From positions 1 to 64,000 of the forward strand of contig NZ_PZKF01000008.1 in assembly GCF_003034995.1 (NCBI RefSeq): a stretch of DNA of 64,000 bases, read 5' to 3'. Source of the DNA: Phaeovulum veldkampii DSM 11550. Its GTDB lineage: Bacteria; Pseudomonadota; Alphaproteobacteria; Rhodobacterales; Rhodobacteraceae. Both the position numbers and the translations under genes were made by a program. Every line of letters starts with the position of its first letter. Position 1 is the stretch's first letter. The notes beneath the pieces were generated by a model, which ran no database searches, was not told where the DNA came from, and saw nothing but the letters and a program-made list of their open reading frames with translations. Below, in pieces: positions 24,416-34,018 of this stretch.

Positions 24416-26596
24416 CTAGCGCGCGCAGACCCGGCGCGGCCCGCCACCGCCAGCGCCAAATCCTGCCAACTCGACCGAAAGGCCAAACCCGGTTTCGGGC
24501 CTTACACTAGTCGAGGACGTGAAACGACGCGAGAGGGAAAGATCGACGGTGACGCATTCGTTGCGGTATTCGATCCCCAATCCGGCGCGGGCGGCGCGGT
24601 CGGCGGTGAAATCGTAGCGGGTTTCAAAGCGCCCGCTCCAGCCGCTGTCCCAGCGCCAGCCGGTATCCAGCGTCAGTTCCGACGTCGCCGCATCGCGGCC
24701 TTCGGTCGGGTCGGGCTCCATCCAGATATAGGCCGCGCCCAGCGTCTGGCGGGTGCCCGCCCAGACCAGCCGCAATTCGTCGCGGGTAAAGGAAAAGTCG
24801 TCATCAAACAGCGCCCGGTTCGACAGTGTCACCCCGCGCGTGGAAAAATGCGTGGCCAAAAGCCAGTCGGACCGGGTGCCCGACAGCCCCGACCCGGTGC
24901 CGAACTGCCCCAGATCGTCGGCGCGCAGCACCCGCCCCGCGGTCATCCCCAGCGACCAGCCCGCAGCGTCATGCCGGGTCCAGCCGACGCCCAGATTGGC
25001 GCGCAGCCCGCGTTCGCGCGCATCGGCCCCCGGAAAGCGTGACAGTGAAAACAGATTGCCCTCGTCAAATTCGACCAGCAGGCTGTCTTCGTTGGGCAGG
25101 TCGTTCAGGCTGTCACGGCTCCAGATCAGTTGCGCCACCGGCTCGATCACATGGGCCGCCCGCCCCGAGGTCTTGACCCAGGGCCAGCGCAATTCGACCG
25201 CCACGGCGGGCAGGATGTTGGTGACTGTCGGGTCGAAATTGCTGTCTTGCGAGATGTTGTGCAGATCGGCCGCCAGCCCGGCGATGCCCGAGGCCAGCAC
25301 CCCCTGCGGCAACAGCCAGTTGCGCCGCCATTCCGCGCTGACCGAGGCGCGGCCGATGTCGCGCCCCGGATCGCCATCCAGATCCGAGGCGCGGCGGTGG
25401 CCGTGCAACTGCCAGTCCAGCACCAGTTCGCCGCCGATCGTTGCGGGGCGCCAGACCTGCACAAGGTTGGCATCGCCCGCCAGCATCGGCTCGGTCGAGT
25501 TCGACTCGCTCTCGCGCAGCGAATGGGTATTGCCCAGCCGCGCCCAGATCAGCTGATCGGTGCGCACCCGTTCCAGCGTTACCCCGCTCCACAGACGGTC
25601 GTCGTCGGAAACGTCGTAATCCAGCAGATAGGCATCGTCGGTGGTCAGCCGCAGATCGACCCCCAGCCGGAAATCGCCGGGCAGGTTGAAATCGCCATCC
25701 GCGAACAGATAGCCGCGGGTTTCCTCCTCAAGGATATCGTCGTCCGAAACCGCGCCGCTGACCTCAAGATCGCCAAAGCCAAAGGCCTGCCGATAGCGCG
25801 CCTCCAGAGTGCGGGTGGCGTTGGTCGAGATATAGGGCGTGATGGTCAGATCGCGGCTGTCGCCCAGTGCCAGAAAATAGGGCAGCTTGATCCCGGTGCC
25901 CAGCCCCGAGGTGCTGCGCAGGGTCGGCCGCAAAAAGCCGCTCATCCGTTCGACGGTGGGGTCGGGCATCCGCAGCCGGGGCAGATAGGCGATCGGCAGG
26001 CCCATCGCGCGGAACTGCGCGCCGTCAAAGGTCAGTTGCCGCGTTTCGGTGTCATGCGTCACCCGCCGGGCGCGGATCTCCCACAAGGGCGTGGGGTCGT
26101 CGGCGCAGATCTGGCACGATGAGGCCACCACCCGTTCGAGCGTGGTATGGCGCCCCGAAACGCGGGTGATCGTGTCGGCGGCCAGTTGCAATTCGCGCGC
26201 CAGCACCAGCCGCGCGCCGCGCAGCACGCCATCGCGCAGATCGGCCGACAGATTGGCGCTGTCGGCCACCAGAACGGTTCCGGCTGCACCCGGTTCGGTC
26301 AGCCGGATCGGGCCGTCAAGCGTCAGCCGGTCGGTGGTCTGGTCATAGACGATGCGCGATGCAGTCAGCCGGTTGCCGCGATACCACACCTCGACCGCGC
26401 CCTCGGCGGTCAGCCGGTTGTCGCCGCTCAGATAAACCCGGTCTGCCAGCACCGTGGCGGCATCGCTGCGCGCCGCGCTGCGTGGGGCCGCCTCTTGGGC
26501 GGGCAACGGGGCGGGCGCCAGTGCCGCAAGCGGCAGCGCGGCCAGAACAAGGGCCGAGAGGCGCGACAGCGGCAGGCAGGGGCGGCGCGGGGCCAT
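24416..26596 (-). CDS. lptD: LPS assembly outer-membrane protein LptD
   Basis: A 726-residue outer-membrane beta-barrel that, with LptE, inserts lipopolysaccharide into the outer leaflet. A signal peptide covers about residues 1-33 (ALVLAALPLAALA core). The N-terminal beta-jellyroll (OstA) domain follows: VLADRVYLSGDNRLTAEGAV, ANLSADLRDGVLRG. The barrel domain covers the remainder, with alternating hydrophobic strands and Asp/Arg-rich turns. Paired Cys lie in SCQICADDPTPLW and near the C-terminus (NECVTVDLS and RRVCAR), candidates for the disulfides that activate LptD. Its ATG overlaps the lptG stop by one base (TGATG). Confidence 0.94.
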   Translation of the reverse strand: MAPRRPCLPLSRLSALVLAALPLAALAPAPLPAQEAAPRSAARSDAATVLADRVYLSGDNRLTAEGAVEVWYRGNRLTASRIVYDQTTDRLTLDGPIRLTEPGAAGTVLVADSANLSADLRDGVLRGARLVLARELQLAADTITRVSGRHTTLERVVASSCQICADDPTPLWEIRARRVTHDTETRQLTFDGAQFRAMGLPIAYLPRLRMPDPTVERMSGFLRPTLRSTSGLGTGIKLPYFLALGDSRDLTITPYISTNATRTLEARYRQAFGFGDLEVSGAVSDDDILEEETRGYLFADGDFNLPGDFRLGVDLRLTTDDAYLLDYDVSDDDRLWSGVTLERVRTDQLIWARLGNTHSLRESESNSTEPMLAGDANLVQVWRPATIGGELVLDWQLHGHRRASDLDGDPGRDIGRASVSAEWRRNWLLPQGVLASGIAGLAADLHNISQDSNFDPTVTNILPAVAVELRWPWVKTSGRAAHVIEPVAQLIWSRDSLNDLPNEDSLLVEFDEGNLFSLSRFPGADARERGLRANLGVGWTRHDAAGWSLGMTAGRVLRADDLGQFGTGSGLSGTRSDWLLATHFSTRGVTLSNRALFDDDFSFTRDELRLVWAGTRQTLGAAYIWMEPDPTEGRDAATSELTLDTGWRWDSGWSGRFETRYDFTADRAARAGLGIEYRNECVTVDLSLSRRFTSSTSVRPETGFGLSVELAGFGAGGGGPRRVCAR

Positions 26597-27711
26597 CAGC
26601 CATCCTCCAGATGCAGCAAAAGCGCCAGCGCCAGCATCAGCGCCACCGCAGGCGGGGCCCAGGCGGCCAAGGCGACCGGGATCTGGCCATTATCCCCCAG
26701 AACCTGCGCGAAGTTGCGCAAAAAGAAAATCCCCAGCCCCGCGGCCAGCGCCAGCAGCACCCTGACGCCGGTGCCGCCAAAGCGGACATGGCGCATGGTA
26801 AAGCCCGCCGCCAGCAACAGCATCGCCGCCAGCACCAGCGGCAGCGCCAGTTCCATCTGCAACCAGACCTGATGACGCTGCGCCGAAAAGCCCGCGCGTT
26901 CCAGCCCGGCAATGAACTTGGGCAGATCCCAGACCGGGATCGCCGAGGGGGTGCCGAAACTGTCGCGGATGCGTTCGGGCGTCAGGTCTGATGCCAGCGT
27001 CAGGCTGTCATGCCAGAGCGCGGCGCGTTCGGGGTTGGCGCCGGTCAGCGGCCAGTCCTTGGCCGCGCGCAAATGCCACTGGCCGTTCATCAGCCGCGCC
27101 TCAGCGGCGTCGATCCGGCGCATCGGCCCCGCCTCTGGGGCAAAGATCAGAAAGCGCACGTCATAAAGCGTGGTCGCATCCAGATTGGCGCGGCCGGCGT
27201 GGATCACGGTCTGGCCGATGCCGGTGGCATCGCCCCGCTCGGGGTTGCCCTGTCGCAGCCAGACCCCCTCGCGCCCGATCGACACCGCTTGCGCGCCGCC
27301 GCGGCTGAAATTGTCCGACAGCGTTTCATAGCGTTTCTGGGTGGCGGCGACGATCGGGTTGCCAAAGCCCACGGCGACCGCGCCCAGAACCAGCGCCACC
27401 AGCACCGGCGCCGCCAGCATCCGCAGCGCCGAGCGACCCGCGGCGCGGATCACCACCAGTTCTGAGGTCCGCGCCAGCCCCAGAAACAGCGTCACTCCGG
27501 AAAGCACCATGATCAGCGGCAAAATGGTATAAAGCGCGCCGGGCACGTTCAGCGCCGACAGCACCGCCAGATCGCCAAAGCTCAGGCTTGCCCCGCCAAA
27601 GCGGCGCACCTGCTCGACCATGTCGATCAGATAGAGAATGCCCAGAAATACCCCCAGCACCATGCCGAAGGCCCGCAGAAAGCGCCGCGCCAGATAGATC
27701 GAAAGCGTCAT
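26596..27711 (-). CDS. lptG: LPS export ABC transporter permease LptG
   Basis: A 371-residue YjgP/YjgQ-family permease. With LptF and the LptB ATPase (not in the window) it extracts lipopolysaccharide from the inner membrane. Three membrane helices precede and three follow a periplasmic jellyroll domain (about 120-270). The N-terminal IYLARRFLRAFGMVLGVFLG and the helix-2/3 GALYTILPLIMVLSGVTLFLG regions are characteristic. The ATG at 27711 overlaps the lptF stop (ATGA) and the stop overlaps lptD, so lptF-lptG-lptD are coupled. Confidence 0.94.
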   Translation of the reverse strand: MTLSIYLARRFLRAFGMVLGVFLGILYLIDMVEQVRRFGGASLSFGDLAVLSALNVPGALYTILPLIMVLSGVTLFLGLARTSELVVIRAAGRSALRMLAAPVLVALVLGAVAVGFGNPIVAATQKRYETLSDNFSRGGAQAVSIGREGVWLRQGNPERGDATGIGQTVIHAGRANLDATTLYDVRFLIFAPEAGPMRRIDAAEARLMNGQWHLRAAKDWPLTGANPERAALWHDSLTLASDLTPERIRDSFGTPSAIPVWDLPKFIAGLERAGFSAQRHQVWLQMELALPLVLAAMLLLAAGFTMRHVRFGGTGVRVLLALAAGLGIFFLRNFAQVLGDNGQIPVALAAWAPPAVALMLALALLLHLEDG

Positions 27712-28853
27712 GGTGCGGGCTCCGTCACAAGGTCGGGGCCGGAAACGGGGCGCCGCACCCGGCGCGGGCGCCCGGCCCAGACCAACAGCGCCGCAGCCAC
27801 CGCCAACCCCGCGCCTGCGGGCAGATAGAACAGCCCCCAATGCGCCGGGGGCCGCGCGGCCATGTCGGCCATCAGGTTCGACAGGAACTGAACCCCGATG
27901 ATCAGCACCACGGCCAGCCCGATCTGGCGCCAGATACCAAACCGGCTGAACCCGCCGATCATCAGCGCGGCAAAGCCCAGCAGCGCCACCACCGGCGCCA
28001 GCAGCGGCTGGGTCAGGCGTTCGTGCAGCTCCAGCCGCACCCGTGCGGGCGTGGCGCCAGTGGCCAGTTCGGCGGCCTCGGGCGCGGTGATCAGATGCGC
28101 GGTTGAAAATTCCTCCAGCACGCGGCGGCGGGCGGCATCCATCGGCACCAGCGCGCCGATATCATAGGTGAAATTGGAAAACCGCGTGACGGCAAGCCGC
28201 CCGTCGGCGCTGCGCAGGCTTTGCGCCATGCCATCCAGCATCACCAGCTTTGGCCCGACTTCAGCGCGCACGATCAGCGCCTTTTCCGCGCTGTAGGCGG
28301 TGTGCAGGTCGGGGGTGCGGGTGTCCGACAGGAACAGGTCCAGCAACTCGCCGCGGGCGGTGATTTCACGGATGTAAAGCGTTACCCCGTGGGCCGGGTG
28401 CAGAAAACTGCCCTCGGTCAGGAACCGCGCGGTGATGTTTTGCGCCACCTGCGCCTGCCGGTCGGCCAGCTTTTCGCGCGCGGCGGGCACCAGCACATGC
28501 ACCAGCACCGCCATCATCAGCGCCACGATCAGCCCGAACACTGCCACCGGGCGCGCCAGCCGCCAGGGCGAGGCGCCGGTGGCCTGCATCACCACCATCT
28601 CGCTTTCGGTCATCAGCCGGTTGATAGTGTAGACAGTCGCCACAAAAGCCGCCACCGGCAGCACGATGCGGATGACATAGGGCAGCGTCAGCGCGGTGAA
28701 TTCCAGCACCACCCAGGCGGTCTGACCGTCCGAGATCAGCTGATCGAACAGCCGCACCGCCCGGTTGACCCAATAGACCGACACCAGAACAAGGGCGAAA
28801 AACCCGAACAGCGCCATCAGTTGCGACAGAATATATCGGTCCAGTCTGGACAA
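27708..28853 (-). CDS. lptF: LPS export ABC transporter permease LptF
   Basis: A 381-residue partner of LptG with the same layout: three N-terminal helices (LSQLMALFGFFALVLVSVYW, PYVIRIVLPVAAFVATVYT), a periplasmic beta domain, and three C-terminal helices. LMTESEMVVMQATGASPWRLARP is the typical coupling region contacting LptB. First gene of lptF-lptG-lptD-surA-pdxA and divergent from pepA across a 176-base gap that must hold both promoters; I could not fix a promoter there. Confidence 0.94.
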   Translation of the reverse strand: MSRLDRYILSQLMALFGFFALVLVSVYWVNRAVRLFDQLISDGQTAWVVLEFTALTLPYVIRIVLPVAAFVATVYTINRLMTESEMVVMQATGASPWRLARPVAVFGLIVALMMAVLVHVLVPAAREKLADRQAQVAQNITARFLTEGSFLHPAHGVTLYIREITARGELLDLFLSDTRTPDLHTAYSAEKALIVRAEVGPKLVMLDGMAQSLRSADGRLAVTRFSNFTYDIGALVPMDAARRRVLEEFSTAHLITAPEAAELATGATPARVRLELHERLTQPLLAPVVALLGFAALMIGGFSRFGIWRQIGLAVVLIIGVQFLSNLMADMAARPPAHWGLFYLPAGAGLAVAAALLVWAGRPRRVRRPVSGPDLVTEPAP

Positions 28854-29029
28854 GGCGCGGTTCCCCCGGATGCGGTTCCCCTTCCTTAGCCTGCCCCGGC
28901 TCGCGCGAAAAGGCCCGCCGGGCAGCGCGGCTTTTCATTTCCACCGGCCCCGGCTAGGCTTTGCCGATCTGCCGGGCGGCCGCCCGGTGCCCAGACCTGA
29001 ATAGCCCCTGCACACGCCCGGAGACTGCA

Positions 29030-30502
29030 ATGCCCCATCCCGTCGCTATCCATTTCCGCGAAACCGACCTTGAGGCGCTGGCCGCCGTGCCGGGCCGGAT
29101 CGCGCTGCTCCACGAGCCGGGGGGCAAGCTGTCGCCCGCGGCCCGGCGGCTGGACAAGGCGATGCGCGGCGCGCTGGCACGCGCGGTCGAAAGCCCGGCG
29201 TTCGCCCGGCTGAAACCGGGCGAGTCGCTTGATCTGGCCTGGCCTGCGGGGCTGGTGGCCGAGGCGGTGCAAGTCGTGGCGCTGCCGCGCCGCTGCCCGG
29301 TCGATCAGGCGCGCAAGGCCGGCGCCGTGATCGGCAAGGCGCTGGGGGCTGCGGGCGCCGTTGTGCTGGCCGAACGTCACCCGATGGCGGCCGACATTTC
29401 CTTTGGGCTGGCGCTGCGGGCCTATGACTTTGGCGCGCACAAGACCGGCGAGGCGAAAACCTTTGGCGCAGTCGATTTCATGGTGGCCGAACCCGAGGCC
29501 GTGGCCGCTCGCGCCCGCCCGCTGGCCGCGCTGGCCGAGGGCGTGTTCTTCACCCGCGATCTGGTGAACGAACCGGCCAACGTGCTGACCACAGACGATT
29601 TCGCCGCGCGTCTGGCCGCGATGCACGAACTGGGCCTTGAGGTCGAAATCCTTGACGAGGCCGAGTTGCAGGCGCTGGGCATGAATGCGCTGCTGGCGGT
29701 GGGGCAGGGGTCGGACAGCCCCTCCAAGGTCGTCGTGATGCAGTGGAAGGGCGGCGCGGCGGATGAACCGCCGCTGGCGCTGATCGGCAAGGGCGTGGTG
29801 TTCGACACCGGCGGTATCTCGATCAAGCCCGCGGCGGGCATGGAAGAGATGACGATGGACATGGGCGGCGCGGGCGTGGTGGCGGGGGTCATGCGCACGC
29901 TGGCCCTGCGCGGGGCCAGGGCCAATGTGGTGGGCGTCGTCGGGCTGGTGGAAAACATGCCCGACGGGCGCGCACAGCGGCCGGGTGATGTGGTGCGCTC
30001 GATGAAGGGCGACACGATCGAGGTGATCAACACCGACGCCGAGGGGCGCCTCGTTCTGGCCGATGTGCTGTGGTATGCCCAAGATCGCTTCAAACCCGCC
30101 GCGATGATCGACCTTGCCACCCTGACCGGGGCCATCATCATCGGGCTGGGCCACGAAAACGCGGGCGTCTTTGCCAATGACGACACGCTGGCCGAGGGCA
30201 TTCTGAAAGCTGCTGCCGCCGAGGGCGAGGGCGCGTGGCGGATGCCGTTGCAGGCCGCGTATGACGGGCAGATCAAATCGCGCATCGCCGATGTCAAGAA
30301 CACCGGCGGTCGGCCCGCAGGCGCGATCACCGCGGCGCGGTTTCTGGCGCGATTCGTGCCCGAGGGCATGGCTTGGGCGCATATCGACATTGCCGGTGTG
30401 GCGTTGCCGCCGTCAGAAACCGATCTGGCGCCCAAGGGGGCCAGCGGTTGGGGCGTGATGACGCTGGACCGTCTGGTCCGCGACCGGTTCGAGGCGGACT
30501 GA
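29030..30502 (+). CDS. pepA: Leucyl aminopeptidase (cytosol aminopeptidase, M17)
   Basis: A 490-residue M17 metallopeptidase removing N-terminal residues from peptides; E. coli PepA also binds DNA in Xer recombination. Metal and catalytic elements are present: ALIGKGVVFDTGGISIKP (Lys and Asp ligands), MDMGGAGVV, and the family signature NTDAEGRLVLAD at about 333-344. The less conserved N-terminal domain covers about 1-160. Start: ATG 29030; the in-frame sequence upstream looks non-coding. holC follows within five bases of the stop. Confidence 0.94.
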   Translation: MPHPVAIHFRETDLEALAAVPGRIALLHEPGGKLSPAARRLDKAMRGALARAVESPAFARLKPGESLDLAWPAGLVAEAVQVVALPRRCPVDQARKAGAVIGKALGAAGAVVLAERHPMAADISFGLALRAYDFGAHKTGEAKTFGAVDFMVAEPEAVAARARPLAALAEGVFFTRDLVNEPANVLTTDDFAARLAAMHELGLEVEILDEAELQALGMNALLAVGQGSDSPSKVVVMQWKGGAADEPPLALIGKGVVFDTGGISIKPAAGMEEMTMDMGGAGVVAGVMRTLALRGARANVVGVVGLVENMPDGRAQRPGDVVRSMKGDTIEVINTDAEGRLVLADVLWYAQDRFKPAAMIDLATLTGAIIIGLGHENAGVFANDDTLAEGILKAAAAEGEGAWRMPLQAAYDGQIKSRIADVKNTGGRPAGAITAARFLARFVPEGMAWAHIDIAGVALPPSETDLAPKGASGWGVMTLDRLVRDRFEAD

Positions 30503-30507
30503 GCGCG

Positions 30508-30981
30508 GTGGGGGCCGCGCTGTTCTATCACCTGACCCGCTCGCCCGCCGAAGCCGTGGCCGCGAGCCTTCTGGAGCGCGCGCTGGCCGCGGGCTGGCGG
30601 GTGGAATTGCGCAGCCCCGACGCCGAGCGTCGCGCGGCGCTGGATGCGCGGCTGTGGCTGGGGGCCGAGGATGGGTTCTTGCCGCATGGCATTGCGGGCG
30701 GGCCGAATGACCGGCTGCAACCTGTGTTGCTGACCCTGCCGGGCGAGGCGGCGGGCAATGTCCCGCAGGCGCTGATGTCGGTCGATGGCGCCCCGGTCGG
30801 CGCCGACGAGGTGGCCGCGCGGGACCGGGTCTGGCTGCTGTTCGACGGTGCCGACCCGGCGGCGGTCGATCATGCCCGCGCGCAATGGAAGACGCTGACC
30901 GGCGCGGGCCTTGCCGCGCAATACTGGAGCGAGGAAAGCGGTCGCTGGCAGATGAAATCGGAACGCGCCGCCGCTTTGTAG
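30508..30981 (+). CDS. holC: DNA polymerase III subunit chi
   Basis: A 157-residue clamp-loader accessory subunit that, in E. coli, links the polymerase III holoenzyme to SSB through its partner psi. Family features are the opening ALFYHLTRSPAEAVAASLLER, RALDARLW-like LDARLWLGAEDGFLPHG (compare LDxxLWTxxDxSFLPHG) and a central PVLLT strand, with WKTLTGAG in the C-terminal helix. Start: GTG at 30508, five bases after the pepA stop, behind GAGCGCG. pepA-holC adjacency is a common proteobacterial arrangement. Confidence 0.9.
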   Translation: MGAALFYHLTRSPAEAVAASLLERALAAGWRVELRSPDAERRAALDARLWLGAEDGFLPHGIAGGPNDRLQPVLLTLPGEAAGNVPQALMSVDGAPVGADEVAARDRVWLLFDGADPAAVDHARAQWKTLTGAGLAAQYWSEESGRWQMKSERAAAL

Positions 30982-31013
30982 CCGCCGTCTCATGGCCGCG
31001 CCCGGTCAGGCGT

Positions 31014-31592
31014 TCAGCGTTCCAGCACCATCCGGTCACGGCTGAGTTCCAGCCTCGAAAAGCGGTTCAGATAGGCCATGCCCAGAAGCGAGCCGTCCAT
31101 CTCGCCACCGTTGACCACCGCGCGCAGGTCACGGTCCACGATGCCGCCCAGCGCGAATTCCGCGATCCGCACCGGCGCGGTCACGACCCGGCCATTGGCG
31201 GTATTGGCCTGCCCGAAATAAGACAGCCCGTCCGGGTCCAGCCCGACCCGCGCCGCATCGCGCCGCGTCAGCACGATATCTGATGCGCCTGTGTCCACGA
31301 CAAAGCGCACCGTGACCCCGTTCACCTCGGCCAGCAGGTAGAAATGGCCGTCGGCGGCCACCGGCAATTCAACCCGCCCGCCCTCCATCACCGCCTGACG
31401 CGGGGCGATGTCGCGGCGAATGTCACCCCACAGGCCCACCGCCGCAACCACGCCCAGAAAGATCAGCACCCAGATCGCCGCCTGTTGCAGGCTGCGGCCC
31501 GGATTGCGGCGCAGGTCAATGATCAGCCAGCCGCCAACTGCGACCAGCAGCAGCGCCAGATAGGCCAGCCGGGCGAACATATCCTGATCCAT
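31014..31592 (-). CDS. Membrane-anchored retropepsin-like aspartic protease (TIGR02281 type)
   Basis: A 192-residue protein with two N-terminal membrane helices (about 8-26 and 38-56) and a periplasmic single-domain retropepsin fold. The catalytic motif is FVVDTGASDIVLT at 98-109 (Asp100), followed by the flap-like region and GSLLGMAYLNRFSRLEL, the second conserved block of clan AA enzymes. These proteases are presumed to act as dimers; no substrate is known. Convergent with holC (32-base gap) and 50 bases before the MarC gene start's downstream end. Confidence 0.88.
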   Translation of the reverse strand: MDQDMFARLAYLALLLVAVGGWLIIDLRRNPGRSLQQAAIWVLIFLGVVAAVGLWGDIRRDIAPRQAVMEGGRVELPVAADGHFYLLAEVNGVTVRFVVDTGASDIVLTRRDAARVGLDPDGLSYFGQANTANGRVVTAPVRIAEFALGGIVDRDLRAVVNGGEMDGSLLGMAYLNRFSRLELSRDRMVLER

Positions 31593-31642
31593 GGCGCCTC
31601 CTTGGATGCGATGTAGGGGCCGGGGGGCGCCCTGTCACCGGG

Positions 31643-32260
31643 TCACGCCGCGAAAAACCCCGCGCCGCGCAACCCGTCGAGAATGAACTGGATCGACAGC
31701 GCCGCCAGCAGCATCCCCAAAAGCCGCGTCACCACCATCGTTCCGGTGCGCCCCAGCGCCCGTTCGATCGGCGAGGCCAGCAGAAACAGCACGAAAACAC
31801 AGGCCAGAACTGCCGCCATCACCAGATGCACCGCCGCCAGATGCGCCCAGCCATCCGATTGCCCCGCCAGCAGGATCATCGTGGCCAGCGCGCCCGGCCC
31901 CGCGATCAGCGGCGTGGCCAGCGGAAACACCGAGGGGTCGTGCTCCGGCTCGGCCTGCTGACCCTCGCGGCGCTGGGTGCGGCGTTCAAACAGCATGTCG
32001 AGCGCGGTCAGAAACAACAGCACCCCGCCCGCGATGCGAAAGGCGGGCATCGAAATGCCCACCGCCCCCAGCAGCCGGTCGCCCAGCAGGCCAAACAGCG
32101 TCATCAGCGCGGCCGAGATCAGCAGCGCCCTGCCACCGACCCTCAGCCGCGCCCGCGCCGTCATGCCCTGCGTCAGCGCGATGAACAAGGGCGCCAGCCC
32201 GATCGGGTCCACGACCACGAACAGCGTGACAAAGGCGGTGATGTAGGTGGCGCTGTCCAT
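31643..32260 (-). CDS. MarC-family integral membrane protein
   Basis: A 205-residue membrane protein with six hydrophobic segments, of the MarC / UPF0056 family. Characteristic blocks are FVVVDPIGLAPLFIALTQGM at about 14-33, ISMPAFRIAGGVLLFLTALDML and FPLATPLIAGPGALATMILL. Transport function is suspected but not proven for the family. Start: ATG 32260 after GGAGGGACCA. Divergent from tatA across 180 bases. Confidence 0.9.
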   Translation of the reverse strand: MDSATYITAFVTLFVVVDPIGLAPLFIALTQGMTARARLRVGGRALLISAALMTLFGLLGDRLLGAVGISMPAFRIAGGVLLFLTALDMLFERRTQRREGQQAEPEHDPSVFPLATPLIAGPGALATMILLAGQSDGWAHLAAVHLVMAAVLACVFVLFLLASPIERALGRTGTMVVTRLLGMLLAALSIQFILDGLRGAGFFAA

Positions 32261-32362
32261 TGGTCCCTCCGGCGGGCAGATTAGCCGTGGCCTGCGGTCT
32301 CGGCCAGTGCCTCGGGCGGTGCCGGATCGGAAAAAAACCGCCGGATGCGACGGAATGGGGCT

Positions 32363-32390
32363 TTGATTGCCGTTGCCTTGGCCATAAATG
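32363..32390 (+). promoter_or_regulatory. Possible sigma-70-type promoter upstream of tatA
   Basis: TTGATT at 32363-32368 and TAAATG at 32385-32390 with a 16-base spacer lie about 50 bases before the tatA start, in the 180-base divergent gap between marC and tatA. Both hexamers are imperfect, so this is only a candidate. Confidence 0.35.
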
Positions 32391-32440
32391 GATAAGACGG
32401 TTTTCGGCGCGGCGGGGCCGCGCCTGACAGGGAGTGTGTC

Positions 32441-32659
32441 ATGCTCAACAATATCGGCCTTCCGGGGCTTCTTCTGATTGCGGTCGTGGTGTTGGTGCTG
32501 TTCGGTCGCGGCAAGATTTCGTCGCTGATGGGCGAGGTCGGCAAGGGCATCACCGCCTTCAAGAAGGGCGTCAAGGAAGAAACCGCCGAAATCGAGAAAA
32601 CCACGGCGGATGCCGCGCGCGACGTGACGCCCGCTGCCGCCGACAAGGACAAGGTCTGA
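32441..32659 (+). CDS. tatA: Sec-independent protein translocase TatA
   Basis: A 72-residue TatA/E subunit that polymerises to form the path for folded twin-arginine proteins. Layout is standard: a short N-terminus, one membrane helix (about 5-20), the FGRGKI hinge (21-26), an amphipathic helix (LMGEVGKGITAFKKGVKEE) and a charged tail. Start: ATG 32441 after CAGGGAG. First of tatA-tatB-tatC. Confidence 0.95.
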   Translation: MLNNIGLPGLLLIAVVVLVLFGRGKISSLMGEVGKGITAFKKGVKEETAEIEKTTADAARDVTPAAADKDKV

Positions 32660-32711
32660 ACAGGGGCTGAACTCGCCCATTCCGCAGGTCTGACCGGGGG
32701 TCCGTGCGATC

Positions 32712-33119
32712 ATGTTTGATATCGGCTGGAGCGAGCTTCTGCTGATCGGCGTCGTTGCGCTGATCGTGGTGGGGCCGAAGGATTTGCCCGTGATGTTCCG
32801 CACGCTGGGCCGGTTCACCGCCCGCGCGCGCAGCATGGCGCGGGAATTTTCGCGCGCCATGGAAGATGCTGCCGACCAGTCGGGGCTGAAGGACGCGGCG
32901 GGCGATCTGAAGGATCTCAAGGGGCTGGCGTCGAAAAAGGCGCTGGGCCTTGATGCGCTGGAGGAAGCCGCCAGCAAATTCGAGAAATGGGAGCCGGGCC
33001 GCTCCGGCGCCGCGGGTTCCGACGCCGCAAGCCCTGTCGCGGGCACGCCTGCCGCTCCCTCCGCGCCGACACCGACCGCGTTGGCAACCCCCGACACCAC
33101 CAGCAAGGGTGAGGCATGA
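32712..33119 (+). CDS. tatB: Sec-independent protein translocase TatB
   Basis: A 135-residue TatB, which with TatC recognises twin-arginine signals. [20 protein letters not shown] gives the membrane helix with the TatB-specific Glu8, followed by the GPKDLP hinge and a longer amphipathic helix than TatA ([20 protein letters not shown]). The C-terminal third is an Ala/Pro/Thr-rich linker. The stop overlaps the tatC start (ATGA). Confidence 0.95.
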   Translation: MFDIGWSELLLIGVVALIVVGPKDLPVMFRTLGRFTARARSMAREFSRAMEDAADQSGLKDAAGDLKDLKGLASKKALGLDALEEAASKFEKWEPGRSGAAGSDAASPVAGTPAAPSAPTPTALATPDTTSKGEA

Positions 33120-34018
33120 GCCGCGACGACACGATCGACGAAACCGCCGCCCCGCTGATCGAACATCTGGCCGAGTTGCGGACCCGGCTGATCTGGTCGG
33201 CGCTGGCCTTTGTCGCCGCGATGGTGATCTGTTTCACCGTCTGGAACCCGATCTTCAACTTTCTGACGCAGCCGATCTGCGCCGCGCTGGATACGCGCGG
33301 TCAGGACTGCGGTCTGGTGCTGATCAAGCTGCAGGAAGGTTTTTTCGTCGCCGTGAACATCTCGTTCCTTGGCGGTTTTGTGCTGGCCTTCCCGATCATC
33401 GGCTACCAGTTGTGGCGGTTCGTGGCGCCGGGGCTTTATAAATCGGAAAAGAACGCGTTCTTGCCGTTCATGCTGGCCTCGCCCATCATGTTCATTCTGG
33501 GGGCGTCGTTCGCCTATTACGTCATCCTGCCGCTGGCGTTCGAGTTCTTTCTGGGCTTCCAGCAGGGGCCGCTGACACCCGAGGCTGTCGATGCGGCGCA
33601 GGTCGCGGTTGATCCGGCCACCGAACCCGGCGCGGCGCTGGCGCAGGCGGGGGTGATCTTTCAAGGCTCGGTGCAGGAATATCTGGGGCTGACGATCAAG
33701 TTCATCGTAGCCTTTGGCATGTGCTTTCAGCTTCCCGTGCTGCTGACGCTGATGGGCAAGGCCGGGCTGGTCAGTTCGGCGGGGCTGGGCGGCGTGCGCA
33801 AATATGCTGTCGTGGCCATTCTGGTGGTAGCTGCGCTGGTGACGCCGCCGGATGTCGTGTCGCAACTGGTTCTGTTTACCGTGGTCTACGGGCTTTACGA
33901 AGTGTCGATCTTCCTTGTTCGCCGGATCGAAAAGAAGCGCGAGGCGCAATTGCGCGCCGAGGGGCTGTGGTTCGAGGACGAGGCCGATACGCCCGACACC
34001 AAAGAGGCGCCGAAGTGA
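33116..34018 (+). CDS. tatC: Sec-independent protein translocase TatC
   Basis: A 300-residue polytopic receptor of the Tat pathway with six membrane helices. Signature blocks are [16 protein letters not shown] (N-terminal cytoplasmic motif), [23 protein letters not shown] and [20 protein letters not shown]. The protein is about 40 residues longer than the E. coli one; the extra is a periplasmic insertion around [15 protein letters not shown] and a charged C-terminal tail. The next gene begins within its stop (GTGA). Confidence 0.95.
   Translation: MSRDDTIDETAAPLIEHLAELRTRLIWSALAFVAAMVICFTVWNPIFNFLTQPICAALDTRGQDCGLVLIKLQEGFFVAVNISFLGGFVLAFPIIGYQLWRFVAPGLYKSEKNAFLPFMLASPIMFILGASFAYYVILPLAFEFFLGFQQGPLTPEAVDAAQVAVDPATEPGAALAQAGVIFQGSVQEYLGLTIKFIVAFGMCFQLPVLLTLMGKAGLVSSAGLGGVRKYAVVAILVVAALVTPPDVVSQLVLFTVVYGLYEVSIFLVRRIEKKREAQLRAEGLWFEDEADTPDTKEAPK

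Noticed and set aside
32261-33949. A large N-terminal extension of the MarC frame across tatABC
   Set aside because: The extension is antisense to tatA, tatB and tatC. The MarC family start and a good ribosome binding site lie at 32260.
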